From: Gammaproteobacteria bacterium
GTDB taxonomy: Bacteria; Pseudomonadota; Gammaproteobacteria; Pseudomonadales; Pseudohongiellaceae
Assembly (NCBI GenBank): GCA_002694855.1
Contig: NZNL01000075.1
Location: forward strand, 52,205-62,190
Direction of reading: 5' to 3'
Length of the DNA stretch: 9,986 bases
The notes beneath the pieces were generated by a model. It ran no database searches. It was not told where the DNA came from and was given only the letters and a program-made list of their open reading frames with translations. This document shows, piece after piece, positions 8,140-9,986 of the stretch. The position numbers and the translations under genes are program-made. Position 1 is the stretch's first letter; every line of letters starts with the position of its first letter.

Positions 8140-8865
8140 TTAGGCCAAGGATTTCTGTTGTGCTTCAATTAATTGCTTAATACCATTTTCTGCAAATGCA
8201 ACCATCTCTAGTAATTGGGAATGGCTAAAATCCTTTCCTTCACCCGTACCTTGAACCTCGATAAACCCCCCAGAAGCTGTCATTACAATATTCATATCTG
8301 TTTCTGCTCCGGAGTCCTCTTCGTAATCCATATCCAGTATAGTGCGTCCCCGATAAATACCTACCGACACTGAAGCAACAATTTCTTTCAATGGATTCAC
8401 CTGTATCATATCCTTTTCCAGCATATAGGAAATCGCATCAATTAGAGCTACACAGCCGCCAGTGATGGATGCAGTTCGGGTGCCACCGTCAGCTTGAACA
8501 ACATCACAGTCCACTTTAATGGTGTGCTCGCCGAGCTGTTCAAGGTTTACGGCTGCCCTCAACGAGCGGCCGATCAACCGCTGAATCTCAAGGCTTCTGC
8601 CGGACTGCCTTCCTTTCGCAGCTTCACGGTCCATTCGACTCCCTGTGGAGCGCGGCAGCATGCCGTACTCAGCAGTTATCCAACCCTTACCAGTGCCCTT
8701 AAGAAAACGAGGCACTGAATCTTCTACTGTCGCATTACAAAGCACTTTTGTGTCACCAAATTCAACCAATACAGACCCTTCAGCATGCATGGTGTAATGC
8801 CGGGTTAATCGAATCGCGCGTAATTCATCGGGTTTACGGTTACTTGATCGAGTTTTTTCTGTCAT
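8140..8865 (-). CDS. rph: Ribonuclease PH
   Basis: RNase PH is a phosphorolytic 3'-5' exoribonuclease that trims tRNA 3' ends and helps degrade structured RNA, working as a hexamer of the RNase PH fold. The 241-residue product is full length, unlike the frameshifted copy in E. coli K-12. It shows [14 protein letters not shown] at 36-49 and [18 protein letters not shown] at 86-103 with the phosphate-binding arginine. It also has [17 protein letters not shown] at 121-137 with the GTR phosphate loop, and the acidic cluster [13 protein letters not shown] at 178-190. It is divergent from yicC, the usual arrangement, and is followed by pyrE on the same strand. No good Shine-Dalgarno precedes the ATG; GATAAT about 50 bases upstream may be a -10 element. 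Confidence 0.97.
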   Translation of the reverse strand: MTEKTRSSNRKPDELRAIRLTRHYTMHAEGSVLVEFGDTKVLCNATVEDSVPRFLKGTGKGWITAEYGMLPRSTGSRMDREAAKGRQSGRSLEIQRLIGRSLRAAVNLEQLGEHTIKVDCDVVQADGGTRTASITGGCVALIDAISYMLEKDMIQVNPLKEIVASVSVGIYRGRTILDMDYEEDSGAETDMNIVMTASGGFIEVQGTGEGKDFSHSQLLEMVAFAENGIKQLIEAQQKSLA

Positions 8866-9019
8866 TCGAAATATGTAAGTTAAACGAGTTTAGGTCTTAG
8901 AAAGTGCTGCAAATTATCCTCGAAATTCTCTTGTAGTGCGAGGGTAAACGCCAAGTTTGCTCGATGTCCTTGTGCTACTTGCGATAGAATGGCGCCTCTA
9001 TTGCACAAAGTTTGCTGTC

Positions 9020-9886
9020 ATGATGTTAAGTATGACTGCCTTTTCAAGGCAGCAGTTGGAAAAGGCTTGGGGCTCTCTGACATGGGAAATCCGATCCGTT
9101 AACCACCGCTACCTCGAAACTAGTATAAAGCTCCCCGAAGCCTTTAGTGGTTTGGAAAACTCGATTCGCGAAATTGTCAGAAAACAACTTCAACGCGGTA
9201 AGGTTGAGTGCCGACTACGGTTTCAGGCAACAGAATCTATTTCCTTAGGTTTGCAGGTAAACAAAGAACTTGTTCAGAAAGTTACACAGGCAAATTCTGA
9301 GATACAGAGCCTGATTGGTAGCACATCGCAACTTAGTAGCATGGAAGTGCTTCGCTGGCCAGGGGTCATTACGGGCCAGCAGATTGATGTCGAAGCACTG
9401 GGATCAGAAGCAGTTCAGTTATTTGAAGCCGCTCTCGAGGGACTTATTGAGAGTCGGAAGCGTGAAGGGGAATCTCTAAAGCAAGCACTCTTTCAGCGTA
9501 TCACCGCTATCCGAGAGATTGTTGCGAGTGTGCGGGAAAGAATGCCATATATACTCGATAGGCAAAGAAAGTCCTTGGAAGATAAGCTGGCAGAACTGAA
9601 AGTGGAGTTGGATCCCGCTAGGCTTGAACAAGAAATAGTGGTATTCGCACAGAAAGCTGATATTGATGAAGAGCTAGATCGAATTGATTCTCATCTCAAA
9701 GAGGTTGAAAGAGTATTTGAGATAAAGGGGCAAAAAGGACGTCGGTTGGACTTCCTAATGCAAGAATTAAACCGGGAAGCGAACACCCTGTCTTCAAAAT
9801 CTATTGTTGTGGAAACAACCCTAGGCGCCGTGGAACTAAAAGTGCTGGTAGAACAGATGCGCGAACAGATCCAAAACGTTGAGTGA
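9020..9886 (+). CDS. yicC: YicC/YloC family endoribonuclease
   Basis: Members of this family have been reported as endoribonucleases that act in RNA decay. The 288-residue product matches E. coli YicC (287). The N-terminal YicC domain begins MMLSMTAFSR and includes WEIRSVNHRYLE and LQRGKVECRLRF. The C-terminal DUF1732 region carries ADIDEELDRIDSHLKE, GRRLDFLMQELNREANTLSSKS and the final VELKVLVEQMREQIQNVE. An in-frame TTG at 8957 would add 21 residues. I prefer ATG 9020 because relatives begin MxxSMTA at this point. No clear Shine-Dalgarno is visible. TAGAAT at 8985-8990, followed by a GC-rich stretch, is a possible -10 box. gmk follows after 21 bases, the common pairing. Confidence 0.94.
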   Translation: MMLSMTAFSRQQLEKAWGSLTWEIRSVNHRYLETSIKLPEAFSGLENSIREIVRKQLQRGKVECRLRFQATESISLGLQVNKELVQKVTQANSEIQSLIGSTSQLSSMEVLRWPGVITGQQIDVEALGSEAVQLFEAALEGLIESRKREGESLKQALFQRITAIREIVASVRERMPYILDRQRKSLEDKLAELKVELDPARLEQEIVVFAQKADIDEELDRIDSHLKEVERVFEIKGQKGRRLDFLMQELNREANTLSSKSIVVETTLGAVELKVLVEQMREQIQNVE

Positions 9887-9907
9887 ACAGATTTAAGGAA
9901 CCACAAA

Positions 9908-9986
9908 ATGCCGAAGGGAAAATTAATCATAATCACCGCTCCCTCAGGTGCAGGTAAAACAACTCTAGTTAACGCGCTGTTAAAAG
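9908..9986 (+). CDS. gmk: Guanylate kinase (3' end outside window)
   Basis: The first 26 codons are visible and run off the right edge. They encode MPKGKLIIITAPSGAGKTTL followed by VNALLK. The P-loop APSGAGKTT (11-19) after a short hydrophobic strand is the typical N-terminus of bacterial guanylate kinase, which phosphorylates GMP to GDP. A good Shine-Dalgarno (AAGGA, 9895-9899) lies eight bases before the ATG. The position directly after yicC matches the usual yicC-gmk order and strengthens the call despite the short visible part. Confidence 0.9.
   Translation, partial: MPKGKLIIITAPSGAGKTTLVNALLK

Noticed and set aside
8881..8892. TAAACGAGTTTA near-palindrome between rph and yicC
   Set aside because: Five-base arms with a two-base centre are too short to call an operator without conservation data.
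8957..9019. TTG-initiated extension of yicC by 21 residues
   Set aside because: Relatives start at the MxxSMTA motif, and the extension overlaps a plausible -10 box.

Overview
The window looks like a chromosomal segment of a mid-GC gammaproteobacterium, probably a marine or host-associated lineage near the Pseudomonadales/Cellvibrionales. This rests on the housekeeping gene order rpmG-rpmB / coaBC-argB-slmA / pyrE-rph / yicC-gmk, on the presence of cmoA-cmoB and slmA, and on a 51-residue zinc-free L33 and a Pseudomonas-like ArgB. The genus cannot be set from the sequence alone.

Layout. Bases 1-490 (minus) hold the 5' part of a TehB-like SAM methyltransferase that runs off the left edge. A divergent intergenic region with an 11-bp perfect inverted repeat separates it from cmoA-cmoB (641-2350, plus), the two-step pathway for 5-carboxymethoxyuridine at tRNA wobble position 34. 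An AT-rich spacer with short repeats leads to a REP-associated-type Y1 transposase homologue (2582-3553, plus). That protein carries a DnaA-like C-terminal domain but lacks the first histidine of its HUH motif. Ribosomal protein genes rpmG and rpmB follow on the minus strand (3620-4049), with a good sigma70 promoter about 100 bases upstream. Bases 4050-4528 contain no convincing gene. The plus strand then carries coaBC (coenzyme A synthesis), argB (arginine synthesis) and slmA (nucleoid occlusion). On the minus strand, rph (RNase PH) and pyrE (pyrimidine synthesis) converge on slmA. Divergent from rph, yicC (ribonuclease family) and the start of gmk (guanylate kinase) run off the right edge.

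Compared with the order common in Pseudomonas-like relatives (radC, coaBC, dut, algC, argB, slmA, pyrE, crc, rph, yicC, gmk), this locus lacks radC, dut, algC and crc. A 28-codon reading frame just upstream of argB sits where the algC 3' end would be and weakly resembles the algC C-terminus, so it may be a deletion scar. The main candidates for unusual biology are the HUH-altered transposase homologue, the cmoA leader inverted repeat and this locus contraction. No CRISPR array, tRNA, rRNA or clearly novel multi-gene system is visible.
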